Of a stretch of DNA of 64,000 nucleotides, positions 1 through 7,556 are shown piece after piece; the first letter of the stretch is position 1; each line of letters opens with the position of its first letter. The notes under the pieces were generated by a model. The model was not told where the DNA came from, did no database searches, and saw only the letters and a list, made by a program, of their open reading frames with translations. Source of the DNA: Terribacillus aidingensis (GTDB lineage Bacteria > Bacillota > Bacilli > Bacillales > Amphibacillaceae); NCBI RefSeq assembly GCF_040703035.1, contig NZ_CP159996.1, positions 1,832,001-1,896,000 on the forward strand. The letters run 5' to 3'. The translations under genes and the position numbers were made by a program.

Positions 1-510
1 CCATGTCTCGGATATATTGTGGAGGAAAAAGCCGTGCAAGGAGAACTTAAAGTGGACAAGCTCAGACAAATGGGCATCTCCCCCGGGCCGATTTATCGCC
101 AAATCAAAGATCAGGAAATCACTGACTTGCCTGATGGGCAGCAAATCAAAAGATCGGATGTTGTCGGTCCGGATAAGCCAGGCAGGAAAATAGTTATTTT
201 AGGTGACACAACCTATCTGCCAGAGCTTAAGGACTCTGTGGAAGATGCTGATATTCTCGTTCATGAGGCAACCTTTTCAGCAGATGAACCGGAAATGGCG
301 AAGGCTTACGGGCACTCTACAGCTATACAAGCAGCAAGCTTGGCCAGAGATGCAAATGTGAAAAAATTAATCCTGACGCATATATCTGCACGATATCATC
401 AAGACGATGCACAGATATTGGCAGAACAAGCTCGGACTGTTTTTCTGAAAACAGAGCTAGCAGAAGATATGCGCGTTTTCGATATACCAAAAAATAGCAG
501 CGATTCATAA
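1..510 (+). CDS. rnz: Ribonuclease Z, C-terminal part (left edge of window)
   Basis: The reading frame is open from base 1 and ends with TAA at 508-510, so this is the last 169 codons of a gene that begins before the window. The residues after GYIVEE (about 5-10), including the ISPGPIYRQIK stretch, the VILGDT motif and the LVHEATF motif, are typical of the C-terminal half of RNase Z. That enzyme is the metallo-beta-lactamase-fold endonuclease that trims tRNA 3' ends. The HATF and LTHISARY histidines are metal ligands in the family. It converges with dinB, the same neighbour as in B. subtilis. The stop codon sits in the loop of a perfect hairpin that also contains the end of dinB. The internal GTG at 19 is not the real start. 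Confidence 0.93.
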   Translation, partial: PCLGYIVEEKAVQGELKVDKLRQMGISPGPIYRQIKDQEITDLPDGQQIKRSDVVGPDKPGRKIVILGDTTYLPELKDSVEDADILVHEATFSADEPEMAKAYGHSTAIQAASLARDANVKKLILTHISARYHQDDAQILAEQARTVFLKTELAEDMRVFDIPKNSSDS

Positions 511-526
511 GAATCGCTGCTATTTT
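491..526. terminator. Bidirectional terminator shared by rnz and dinB
   Basis: A perfect 16-bp inverted repeat (491-506 paired with 511-526) encloses a 4-base loop, ATAA. Each arm ends in an A4/T4 tract, so the hairpin can terminate transcription in both directions. The rnz stop codon (508-510) is in the loop and the dinB stop codon (520-522, minus strand) is in the right arm, so the terminator is built from coding sequence of both genes. Confidence 0.85.
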
Positions 527-1752
527 GTATAGTCATCAAGAAAATCCTTTTGAAAGCTTGTCCTCATGCTATCTGACGACGATGAGTGTAAAGTACGGAA
601 TGGATTTTTCCCAAACTTTGCTGTCAGCTGGTCGATAACTTGATATAGCCCCTCTTTTGATGCTTCTTTTTCATATGTGAACAAATCTAGCTGTTTCCCG
701 ACTTCTTTCTTCTCTGCCACATCAAATACACTGACCCCTAACAGACGGATTGGTTCCCCGTTCCAATGCTTCTGCAGCAAGGACTGCGCATGACTGAATA
801 CCTCATTCGCCGACTCCATGAAATTTGGGAGTTTCATACTGCGCGTGATCGTCTTACGATCATGATAACGGATCATCAGCTGAATACCTTTTGCGATTGC
901 TTCCTTCCTATGCATCCGTTTTTCCACACTTTTGGACAAATCCAGCAGAAGTTTATCCAATTCTTTATCATCTGTCGTATCGTGCGGAAGCGTCTGCGAG
1001 CTCCCGATGCTTTTGAAGCTGTGCACTGCTTCTGGATCGACCGGTCTGTCATCCAAGCCATTGGCCCGATTAGCCAGCCTCTCCCCGTTTACACCGAAAA
1101 CACGTTTCAACTGGTAGATGTCCTTTTGAGCTAAGTCACCAATCGTCTTAATACCGAGTGAGCGCATCTTCTCTGCAGTCTTCTCTCCGACCCCGTGCAT
1201 TTCTTCGATTGGAAGCGGCCATAGCAGCTCAGGTATATCACGCTTTCGCAATACTGTGATACCAAGCGGCTTCTTCATGTCCGAAGCCATCTTTGCTAGA
1301 AATTTGTTCGGAGCGATCCCGATACTGCAAGGTAGATCCAGCTCTTTCATGATACGTTTCTGAAGCGATTGGGCGATCTCCAACGAAGATCCCAAATGGG
1401 CACAATCCGTCACATCCATATATCCTTCATCTATGGAAACCGGTTGAATGACTGGCGTAACTTCCTGCAGGATTTTGAACATTTCACTGGATGCTTTCCG
1501 ATACCGTTCAAAGTTTGGGCGCAGCACGAGCAATTCCGGACATAGGCGTCTAGCTTCCCAAAGTGTCATCGTCGTACGAACACCCCTCTTCCTCGCTTCA
1601 TAGCTGCTGGTTACGACGATACCTTTCCGCTCGGCAGGATTTCCGCAGATTGCAAGCGGTTTTCCACGGAGTGATGGATCGAATGCCATTTCAACCGAAG
1701 CATAAAAACTATTCATATCCACATGGAAAATCGCCCTTCCTTTTGGCTGCAT
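520..1752 (-). CDS. dinB: DNA polymerase IV (translesion Y-family polymerase)
   Basis: 410 residues, full length for bacterial Pol IV (B. subtilis YqjH type). Visible are the HVDMNSFYASVE metal-binding and steric-gate segment (about 10-21), the catalytic SIDEGYMDV segment (D108, E109), a helix-hairpin-helix thumb region (HGVGEKTAEKM, about 186-196), and a sliding-clamp-binding motif QLDLF at 354-358. It carries out error-prone bypass of DNA lesions. The ATG is preceded by GAGGAGGGA. A LexA-type box at 1772-1785 directly downstream of a TATAAT box indicates SOS control. It converges on rnz and shares its terminator. Confidence 0.96.
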   Translation of the reverse strand: MQPKGRAIFHVDMNSFYASVEMAFDPSLRGKPLAICGNPAERKGIVVTSSYEARKRGVRTTMTLWEARRLCPELLVLRPNFERYRKASSEMFKILQEVTPVIQPVSIDEGYMDVTDCAHLGSSLEIAQSLQKRIMKELDLPCSIGIAPNKFLAKMASDMKKPLGITVLRKRDIPELLWPLPIEEMHGVGEKTAEKMRSLGIKTIGDLAQKDIYQLKRVFGVNGERLANRANGLDDRPVDPEAVHSFKSIGSSQTLPHDTTDDKELDKLLLDLSKSVEKRMHRKEAIAKGIQLMIRYHDRKTITRSMKLPNFMESANEVFSHAQSLLQKHWNGEPIRLLGVSVFDVAEKKEVGKQLDLFTYEKEASKEGLYQVIDQLTAKFGKNPFRTLHSSSSDSMRTSFQKDFLDDYTK

Positions 1753-1771
1753 GCTGTCCCTCCTCTCAATG

Positions 1772-1785
1772 CGAACTGTCGTTCT
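1772..1785 (-). promoter_or_regulatory. LexA (DinR) box of dinB
   Basis: The sequence reads CGAACTGTCGTTCT. The two half-sites CGAAC and GTTC are separated by 4 bases, as in the Bacillus SOS box, with one mismatch in the outermost base of one half-site. It lies between the -10 box (1788-1793) and the dinB ribosome site, where repressor binding would block transcription. Confidence 0.75.
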
Positions 1786-1787
1786 TA

Positions 1788-1796
1788 TTATAACAT
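1788..1796 (-). promoter_or_regulatory. Extended -10 promoter of dinB
   Basis: On the minus strand the sequence TGTTATAAT forms an extended -10 (TGn-TATAAT). No convincing -35 is seen 17-18 bases upstream, where the terminator of the next gene lies, so the extended -10 probably carries the promoter. Confidence 0.6.
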
Positions 1797-1808
1797 GTTT
1801 GCATATAA

Positions 1809-1832
1809 AATAGGAGGCATGAGCCTCCTATT
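1809..1832 (-). terminator. Terminator of the PepT-like peptidase gene
   Basis: A perfect 10-bp stem (1809-1818 with 1823-1832) and 4-base loop, followed on the minus strand by TTTAT. It begins 2 bases after the stop codon of the gene ending at 1834. Confidence 0.8.
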
Positions 1833-1833
1833 A

Positions 1834-2961
1834 TCAACTGTTCGCTACCTCACGGATGATGCTAGCAACCATTTCAGCTGTTTTAACCAATTCGCTTACT
1901 GGTATGCGTTCATTAGTCGTATGAATTTCTTCATAGCCGACAGACAGATTGACAGTCGGGATACCGAAGCCGGCAATCACGTTTGCATCACTGCCGCCGC
2001 CGCTTCTTGTAAGGTTACTGTCACGGCCGATGCTTTTCGCAGCTGTGCGAGCTACTTCAACGACTCGGTCGCCAGCTTTTTGTTTGTAGCCTGGATACTC
2101 AACTTTGATTTCTACTTCCGCACGTGCACCCATACTTTCAGCTGTTTGTTCAAATGCCTGCTTCATCTTCTGCACTTGCGCTTCCATTTTGCTTGCTTCA
2201 AGCGACCTAGCTTCTGCCAGAATTTCGACATAATCACAAACAATATTCGTCTGTTTGCCTCCAGCGAATCTGCCTATATTCGCAGTAGTTTCATCATCGA
2301 TTCTACCAAGCGGCATTTTAGAAATTGCTTTGGCAGCTACAGTGATGGCTGAAATCCCTTTTTCAGGCGCTACACCTGCATGCGCAGTCTTGCCATATAC
2401 TTTCGCAAGCACAGAGGCACGAGTTGGTGCTGCAACAACGATGTCACCAACTGGGCCATCACTATCAATGGCATACCCAAACGAAGCAGTGAGCAGGGAT
2501 GAATCAAGCGCGCGGCTTCCAATAAGACCAGCTTCCTCACCTGCTGTTATCACGAATTGAACAGTGCCATGCGGCAACTCCTGTTCCTTATAAACTTTGA
2601 TTGTTTCAAGAATAGCAGCGAGTCCAGCTTTATCATCAGCACCGAGAATCGTTGTTCCGTCACTCGTAATGTACCCGTCTTTGATCTGTGGTTTGATACC
2701 TTGACCGGGAACCACTGTATCCATATGAGAAGTAAAATAGATCGTTTCAGCGGATTCGACATTCCCTTTCCAGGTACAAACCAAGTTATTTGCTCCATGG
2801 CCGGTTTTCGTCATTGAGTCATCTTCTTGCACTTGTACACCTAGTTCAGTGAATTTTCTTTTCAACACTTCAGCAATCTCTTTCTCGTTACCTGTCTCCG
2901 AGTCAACTTGAACCAATTCAAAGAACTCTTCAACTAAACGATTTTCATTTATTTTTATCAT
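1834..2961 (-). CDS. PepT-like M20 family peptidase (YqjE type)
   Basis: 375-residue zinc peptidase of the M20/PepT family, matching the B. subtilis yqjE gene in length and position beside dinB. The zinc-binding pattern is visible: SHMDTVVPG (H79, D81), GADDKAGLA (D109/D110), ITAGEEAGL (E142/E143) and a C-terminal SGGGSDANV region. Family members cleave N-terminal residues from tripeptides or similar substrates in the cytoplasm; the true substrate here is unknown. The ATG is preceded by ATAGGAGTA. It is divergent from the small plus-strand gene at 3057. Confidence 0.9.
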   Translation of the reverse strand: MIKINENRLVEEFFELVQVDSETGNEKEIAEVLKRKFTELGVQVQEDDSMTKTGHGANNLVCTWKGNVESAETIYFTSHMDTVVPGQGIKPQIKDGYITSDGTTILGADDKAGLAAILETIKVYKEQELPHGTVQFVITAGEEAGLIGSRALDSSLLTASFGYAIDSDGPVGDIVVAAPTRASVLAKVYGKTAHAGVAPEKGISAITVAAKAISKMPLGRIDDETTANIGRFAGGKQTNIVCDYVEILAEARSLEASKMEAQVQKMKQAFEQTAESMGARAEVEIKVEYPGYKQKAGDRVVEVARTAAKSIGRDSNLTRSGGGSDANVIAGFGIPTVNLSVGYEEIHTTNERIPVSELVKTAEMVASIIREVANS

Positions 2962-2996
2962 GATTATGTACTCCTATTCTATCTATTGGTTTCTCC

Positions 2997-3025
2997 TTGT
3001 CCCCTTACCCGCTTCCCTGTACAAT
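2997..3025 (+). promoter_or_regulatory. Sigma-A promoter of the Prli42-like gene
   Basis: TTGTCC (2997-3002), a 17-base spacer and TACAAT (3020-3025), followed by an AAGGGGG ribosome site at about 3041-3047 and the TTG start at 3057. Spacing and hexamers fit a housekeeping promoter reading rightwards. Confidence 0.6.
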
Positions 3026-3056
3026 GGACATAAACAGATAAGGGGGCTCCATTCCA

Positions 3057-3179
3057 TTGGCCAAGCATAATAAAAAAAGATCCAAACAAAATATCGCAAT
3101 GAAATTCATGGTTTACTTGATGATATTCACGATGCTTATTTCCACTCTCGCAATCACCCTGAGCTATTTTGTCTTCTAG
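3057..3179 (+). CDS. Small single-pass membrane protein, Prli42-like
   Basis: A 40-codon gene starting with TTG at 3057, 9 bases after a strong AAGGGGG site and downstream of its own promoter. The product has a basic N-terminus (AKHNKKRSKQN) followed by one hydrophobic segment with the pattern VYLMIFTMLISTLA. This resembles Prli42, the roughly 30-residue membrane anchor of the stressosome described in Listeria and found across Firmicutes. The match is by pattern recognition, and the basic head is longer than in the Listeria protein. Its 3' end overlaps the convergent L,D-transpeptidase gene (3154-3179) inside a hairpin. It could be another small membrane peptide. Confidence 0.6.
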   Translation: MAKHNKKRSKQNIAMKFMVYLMIFTMLISTLAITLSYFVF

Positions 3180-3693
3180 GAGACAAAATAGCTCCATCTT
3201 CTATCCCAATTTCTTCAAATGACTTCCAGCCTGTCATTATTCTTACCTTCGTCCCGACAGGAACCTGTTTATACAATTCTTCAACATCTTCGTTTCGCAT
3301 CCGTATACAGCCTGCTGAGACTCGGCTGCCGATGGACTCCGGTCTATTCGTCCCATGAATTCCGAAAGTACGACCTTGCGTATCATTAGCGTTAAAACCG
3401 ATCCATCTGCTTCCTAGCGGGTTGTCTTTGTCTCCGCCAGCAATTCCTTTTCGGGAGTAGCCAGGGTATTCCGTTTTGAACAAAGTGAGAAATATCCCTT
3501 CCGGTGTCGACTCCGGCTTCTTTCCAGTAGCTACCGGATAAACCTTGATTACTTCCCCATTATCCAAAAAAGCAAGCTGGTTTGTTGTTTTATTAACAAT
3601 GATTAGCGGCCTTCCCGGCATAGGATTCTCACCGAATGGCCATAACGGAGACAAAATTGACAGACAGGTGAAAGCTATTAGCAACGTGCGCAT
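3154..3693 (-). CDS. L,D-transpeptidase (YkuD family)
   Basis: About 179 residues. An N-terminal signal sequence (MRTLLIAFTCLSIL) is followed by a YkuD catalytic domain with the signature IHGTNRPESIGSRVSAGCIRM: His near 113 and the catalytic Cys near 129. Such enzymes act outside the membrane and make 3-3 peptidoglycan cross-links or modify cell-wall peptides. The ATG at 3693 is chosen because AAAGGGG lies 8 bases upstream; the GTG two codons earlier (3699) is too close to it. The last codons run through a perfect 13-bp hairpin that also encodes the end of the plus-strand small gene. Homologues in this position are common in Bacillaceae. Confidence 0.88.
   Translation of the reverse strand: MRTLLIAFTCLSILSPLWPFGENPMPGRPLIIVNKTTNQLAFLDNGEVIKVYPVATGKKPESTPEGIFLTLFKTEYPGYSRKGIAGGDKDNPLGSRWIGFNANDTQGRTFGIHGTNRPESIGSRVSAGCIRMRNEDVEELYKQVPVGTKVRIMTGWKSFEEIGIEDGAILSPRRQNSSG
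3162..3193. terminator. Hairpin in the overlap of two convergent genes
   Basis: AGCTATTTTGTCT and AGACAAAATAGCT form a 13-bp perfect stem around the loop TCTAGG, which contains the TAG stop of the small plus-strand gene. There is no long T-tract on either side, so its strength as a terminator is uncertain. Its position between convergent genes makes a bidirectional terminator the likeliest role. Confidence 0.55.
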
Positions 3694-3724
3694 AAGCACA
3701 TCCCCTTTTCAAATGGTGATGTGC

Positions 3725-4708
3725 TTATTGTTGCTCCTTCTGTCTATTTCTATGTTGCACATCGCTTTCTTTGAACGATTGTTTCAGCTCCAGGTAATTC
3801 TCCATTTCATACAACAACTGTAACAAGTGGGCACGCGTTTCGAATTCCTCTCTTGTCTTAGGGAGGGGATCCTCATCAAAAGACTGCCGTAATGACTCGA
3901 GTTCTTCCAGGAACAAGACTGCTGTATTACCCGGGTGCACGGAATCAGCAAGACCGGAAAAGAAATGAGCCAGCTGCCCACACTGGGAATAAGACGTCTC
4001 CGGAAGCCTGCTGATTAGCGGCAGGATTCTTTTCAATATGGCAAATTGCTTCGTACGCATCTCAAAGTAATCATAATACGGATGCTCTGACCTGAGCACA
4101 TGATTCTCCACATCCCTGCCGACTAGCTGGTTTGCTTCCTTCAGTACCTTTTCGGTCTGAGTGATTTCTTCTCCTGACCACGACTGGTCACCATCACGCA
4201 GATACAAAGCAATCTCTTCTAAGATCTTCGTAAAATTACGCTCCAGAATAATCTGCTTCCGACGGATCGTTGCTTCCAGGCTGGGCATATACAAGTTCAC
4301 AATGAGAGCCACGCCTATTCCGACTGTTATGAGTATAATCTCATTGATGATCAAATCCAGCGTGATATTATGGGAATTGTATAAGTGCAAAATGATAACA
4401 GCACTTGAGACGATTCCAGGCGAGACTCGCACCATGACAGTGACCGGAATGAAGACAAGCAGCAGAATGCCTATGCTGATCGGGTGGAAGCCGATTGTCT
4501 CGAATATGACGAATGAGAGTACGATTGCCAGCAGACAGGCGGCCACTCGATGCCAAGCGGCCAGAAAAGATTTCTTCCTTGTTACTTGGGTACACAAAAT
4601 CGTCAGGATACCTGCTGAAACACTGTTTTCCAGCTGCAGAAGCTCCGCTATCCATATCGCAAGCGGTGTTCCTACGGCCGTCTTAATCGTTCGGTAACCT
4701 ATTCTCAC
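3725..4708 (-). CDS. YqjA-family membrane protein (aromatic acid exporter family)
   Basis: About 327 residues. Four or five hydrophobic segments occupy the first ~140 residues (for example ILLLVFIPVTVMV and IILITVGIGVALIV). A charged cytoplasmic helical domain follows, fitting the DUF939/FUSC-like family that includes B. subtilis YqjA. The family is annotated as aromatic acid exporters, but the substrate is not established here. I place the start at GTG 4708 because a perfect GAGGAG lies 7 bases upstream; the further upstream TTG/ATG starts have no ribosome site. It lies upstream of the L,D-transpeptidase gene on the same strand. Confidence 0.8.
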   Translation of the reverse strand: MRIGYRTIKTAVGTPLAIWIAELLQLENSVSAGILTILCTQVTRKKSFLAAWHRVAACLLAIVLSFVIFETIGFHPISIGILLLVFIPVTVMVRVSPGIVSSAVIILHLYNSHNITLDLIINEIILITVGIGVALIVNLYMPSLEATIRRKQIILERNFTKILEEIALYLRDGDQSWSGEEITQTEKVLKEANQLVGRDVENHVLRSEHPYYDYFEMRTKQFAILKRILPLISRLPETSYSQCGQLAHFFSGLADSVHPGNTAVLFLEELESLRQSFDEDPLPKTREEFETRAHLLQLLYEMENYLELKQSFKESDVQHRNRQKEQQ

Positions 4709-4748
4709 AATGGTACTCCTCATCAAAAGTGATCAAAAGCAGAATAGC

Positions 4749-4775
4749 CCCTCATCCAGATGGATGGGGACTTTT
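4749..4775 (-). terminator. Probable terminator after brxB
   Basis: A 12-bp stem with one bulged A and a 2-base loop (about 4749-4775), beginning 5 bases after the brxB stop. The T-rich tail on the minus strand is weak; a better T5 tract is on the plus side. Confidence 0.45.
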
Positions 4776-4779
4776 TCTG

Positions 4780-5214
4780 TCAAACTTCTTTACAATGCTC
4801 ATCGAACAATGATTGCAGTTTATTGACTACCTCCATTGGCTCATGACCTTCGATGTCATGACGTTCGATCATTGTAACGATTTCGCCGTCCTTCAAGAAA
4901 GCAAATGACGGAGAGCTTGGCGGAAAGCCAGTGAAATATTCCCTTGCTCTTTCAGTCGCTTCTTTATCTTGACCTGCGAAAACTGTCACAAGCTGATCAG
5001 GGCGTTTGTCATAATGCAGACTATGCGCAGCTGCCGGGCGAGCAATTCCGCCGGCACATCCGCAAACGCTGTTGATCATTACAAGTGTCGTCCCGGAGTT
5101 CTTAAGTGTGGAATCCACTTCTTCCGGTGTAGTTAATTCCGTATATCCTGCATCGGTAAGATCCTTCCTAGCAGTTGTTACGATATCATTCATATACATT
5201 CTGAAATCTGCCAT
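4780..5214 (-). CDS. brxB: Bacilliredoxin BrxB (YqiW, YphP/YqiW family)
   Basis: 144 residues with the family's CGC active site ([12 protein letters not shown], cysteines 51 and 53) in a thioredoxin-like fold. Bacilliredoxins remove bacillithiol from S-bacillithiolated proteins after oxidative stress, so the host is expected to make bacillithiol. Start ATG preceded by AAAAGGAGG. The same neighbour (bkdB) is found in B. subtilis. It has its own promoter at 5242-5270 although no terminator separates it from bkdB. Confidence 0.93.
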   Translation of the reverse strand: MADFRMYMNDIVTTARKDLTDAGYTELTTPEEVDSTLKNSGTTLVMINSVCGCAGGIARPAAAHSLHYDKRPDQLVTVFAGQDKEATERAREYFTGFPPSSPSFAFLKDGEIVTMIERHDIEGHEPMEVVNKLQSLFDEHCKEV

Positions 5215-5241
5215 CGGTATTCCTCCTTTTACACTGTTTTA

Positions 5242-5270
5242 AGTGTATCAGCAATTTCAGTCTCTTTCAA
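5242..5270 (-). promoter_or_regulatory. Sigma-A promoter of brxB
   Basis: On the minus strand TTGAAA (5270-5265), a 17-base spacer and TACACT (5247-5242), about 28 bases upstream of the brxB start. It lies directly after the bkdB stop codon. Confidence 0.6.
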
Positions 5271-5284
5271 TTTCTATGACCTTC

Positions 5285-6550
5285 TCAGTAAACCGGCATC
5301 GTTGACTCGGATACGTTCTCCAGAATCTCTTTCACTCTAGCCATGAATTGTCCGCAAATGAGCCCATCAAGAACACGATGATCCAAGCTGAGACACAGAT
5401 TCACCATATCCCGGGCAGCGAACATATCATTGATGATGACTGGTCGCTTTACAATCGATTCCACTTGCAATATCGCTGCTTGCGGATAATTGATGATCCC
5501 CATGCTTTGGACTGAACCAAAGGAGCCAGTATTGTTCACCGTAAACGTTCCTCCTTGCATGTCAGCAGCTGTCAGTTTGCCTGTACGAGCTTTCTTGGCA
5601 AGGTTTGTAATTTGTTTTGCGATACCTTTTACGCTTAGATCATCTGCCGATTGAATAACCGGAACAAACAATTCCTGGTCTTTCGCTACTGCAATGGAAA
5701 TATTGACTTCGTCGTGCTGGATGATTTTATCGCCAGCCCATGAGCTATTCAGCTGCGGGAATTCTTTTAGCGCCTGCGCGACAGCTTTTACGAAGAAACT
5801 GAAGAAAGTAAGTGAATATCCTTCTTTTTCTTTAAAGGTATCCTTCACCTTATTACGGTAGGCAACCAGATCGGTAACATCTACTTCCACCATCATCCAT
5901 GCATGCGGAATTTCAGTTGCTGCTTTAACCATATTGTTTGCGATGGCTTTTCTAACACCTGTAACTGGTATGGATTTACCAGCAGCATCTGTTTGTGTCA
6001 CTTGTGCTGATTCAGTTGTCTGCTCACGAACAGATGATGGAGCCTCTGCAGCTGCTGTTTGCTTCTGCTCTTGTTTTTGCGGCTTTTCACCGGAGGCAAT
6101 GATTGCTTCGACGTCCTTACGGGTGATTCGTCCGCCTTTTCCGCTGCCTGTAATTGCTGTAAGGTCTAGTTCATTTTCTTGCGCAAGCCGCATGACCGCA
6201 GGCGAATAACGTGATTTCATCGCAGTATCAGCAGAAGTGTTGCTGATTGTTGATTCTTCTGCTGAAGGAACTGGATCTGCTGTTGCTTCCTTTTTATCCC
6301 CTGCTTCTTCTGTTTCGATTGTACAAATCAGAGCCCCTACTTCGACCGTATCACCTTCAGATGCAATCAATTCTTTGATTACACCCGTGAAGCTGCTGGG
6401 GATTTCTGCATTGACTTTATCTGTCATTACTTCTGCAATGGCATCATATTTACTTACTTGGTCGCCTGGTTTGACAAGCCAAGTATTGATCGTTCCTTCT
6501 GTAACACTTTCACCAAGCTTTGGCATTGTTATTTTTTCTATCGTCATCAT
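5285..6550 (-). CDS. bkdB: Branched-chain alpha-keto acid dehydrogenase E2 (lipoamide acyltransferase)
   Basis: 421 residues with the full E2 layout. There is an N-terminal lipoyl domain with lipoylated lysine in VMTDKVNAE (K45) and an alanine/proline/glutamate-rich linker. The E3/E1-binding domain is at about 115-152 (SPAVMRLAQEN...GRITRKDV), and the C-terminal catalytic domain has the HRVLDG motif near residue 392. It transfers branched acyl groups from E1 to CoA. Last gene of the bkd operon, 10 bases after bkdAB. Two in-frame ATGs (6550, 6547) follow GAGGTG; either could be used. Confidence 0.94.
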   Translation of the reverse strand: MMTIEKITMPKLGESVTEGTINTWLVKPGDQVSKYDAIAEVMTDKVNAEIPSSFTGVIKELIASEGDTVEVGALICTIETEEAGDKKEATADPVPSAEESTISNTSADTAMKSRYSPAVMRLAQENELDLTAITGSGKGGRITRKDVEAIIASGEKPQKQEQKQTAAAEAPSSVREQTTESAQVTQTDAAGKSIPVTGVRKAIANNMVKAATEIPHAWMMVEVDVTDLVAYRNKVKDTFKEKEGYSLTFFSFFVKAVAQALKEFPQLNSSWAGDKIIQHDEVNISIAVAKDQELFVPVIQSADDLSVKGIAKQITNLAKKARTGKLTAADMQGGTFTVNNTGSFGSVQSMGIINYPQAAILQVESIVKRPVIINDMFAARDMVNLCLSLDHRVLDGLICGQFMARVKEILENVSESTMPVY

Positions 6551-6560
6551 TACACCTCGT

Positions 6561-7544
6561 TTAGAATTCCGCTAATTCCCGCATGGCTGCTTCCACTTTT
6601 GCAGGATTGACCATGAAGTATTTCTCTGTACTAGGCGCATAAGGCATCGCTGGCACATCCGGTGCCGCCAGTCGCTGAATCGGAGCATCCAAATCGAAGA
6701 GGCAATTTTCTCCGATGATAGCTGCAACTTCTCCAATGATCGATCCTTCTTTGTTATCTTCTGTTATCAGCAAAACTTTCCCAGTCTTGGAAGCTGCCTC
6801 GATGATTGCCTCTTTATCAAGTGGATATATGGTACGCAAATCGAGGATATGTGCTTCTATACCTTCTGCAGCAAGCTTTTCGGCTGCCTGCAGTGCGAAA
6901 TGAACACATAACCCGTACGTGATAACGGTAATATCGGAACCCTCGCGTTTCACATCTGCTTTTCCGATCGGCAGTGTGTAAGGATCAGCGGGCACTTCAC
7001 CCTTGATAAGACGATAAGCACGTTTATGCTCAAAGAACAATACTGGATCCGGGTCTTGGATAGCTGCTTTCAAAAGACCTTTTGCATCATAAGGCGTCGA
7101 AGGCATCACAATTTTCAATCCAGGCTGGTTTGCGAAAACCGCCTCTACGGATTGGGAATGATACAAAGCACCATGTACACCTCCACCATATGGAGCACGT
7201 ATCGTAACCGGACACGTCCAATCATTGTTAGATCGATAACGGATTTTCGCTGCTTCTGAGACGATTTGGTTAACTGCCGGCATGATGAAATCAGCGAACT
7301 GCATTTCAGCAATCGGCTTTAACCCATACATAGCAGCACCTACTGCAACACCGGCTATTGCCGATTCAGCTAGCGGTGTATCCAATGCGCGGTCTGCCCC
7401 GAATGTATCATATAAGCCATCTGTAGCTCGGAACACACCGCCTTTTTTTCCGACATCTTCTCCTAATACGAATACTTTTTCATCTGCTTCCATTTCTTCA
7501 CGCATCGCCTGCGTAATTGCCTGGATATAGGACATTACTGGCAT
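6561..7544 (-). CDS. bkdAB: Branched-chain alpha-keto acid dehydrogenase E1 beta subunit
   Basis: 327 residues, typical length. The pyrimidine-binding fold is recognisable from VLGEDVGKKGGVFRAT (about 26-41), the ATG-like GVHGALYHSQSVEAVF segment and the transketolase C-terminal domain (GKVLLITEDNK). Together with BkdAA it forms the thiamine-diphosphate-dependent E1 that decarboxylates keto acids from Leu, Ile and Val. It follows bkdAA by 12 bases and precedes bkdB by 10, so the three are co-translated from one message. Confidence 0.95.
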   Translation of the reverse strand: MPVMSYIQAITQAMREEMEADEKVFVLGEDVGKKGGVFRATDGLYDTFGADRALDTPLAESAIAGVAVGAAMYGLKPIAEMQFADFIMPAVNQIVSEAAKIRYRSNNDWTCPVTIRAPYGGGVHGALYHSQSVEAVFANQPGLKIVMPSTPYDAKGLLKAAIQDPDPVLFFEHKRAYRLIKGEVPADPYTLPIGKADVKREGSDITVITYGLCVHFALQAAEKLAAEGIEAHILDLRTIYPLDKEAIIEAASKTGKVLLITEDNKEGSIIGEVAAIIGENCLFDLDAPIQRLAAPDVPAMPYAPSTEKYFMVNPAKVEAAMRELAEF

Positions 7545-7556
7545 TGTTTCTCCCCC

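Noticed and set aside
2979..3197. 72-codon minus-strand frame near the L,D-transpeptidase gene
   Set aside because: It runs antisense to the better-supported Prli42-like gene, which has promoter and ribosome site.
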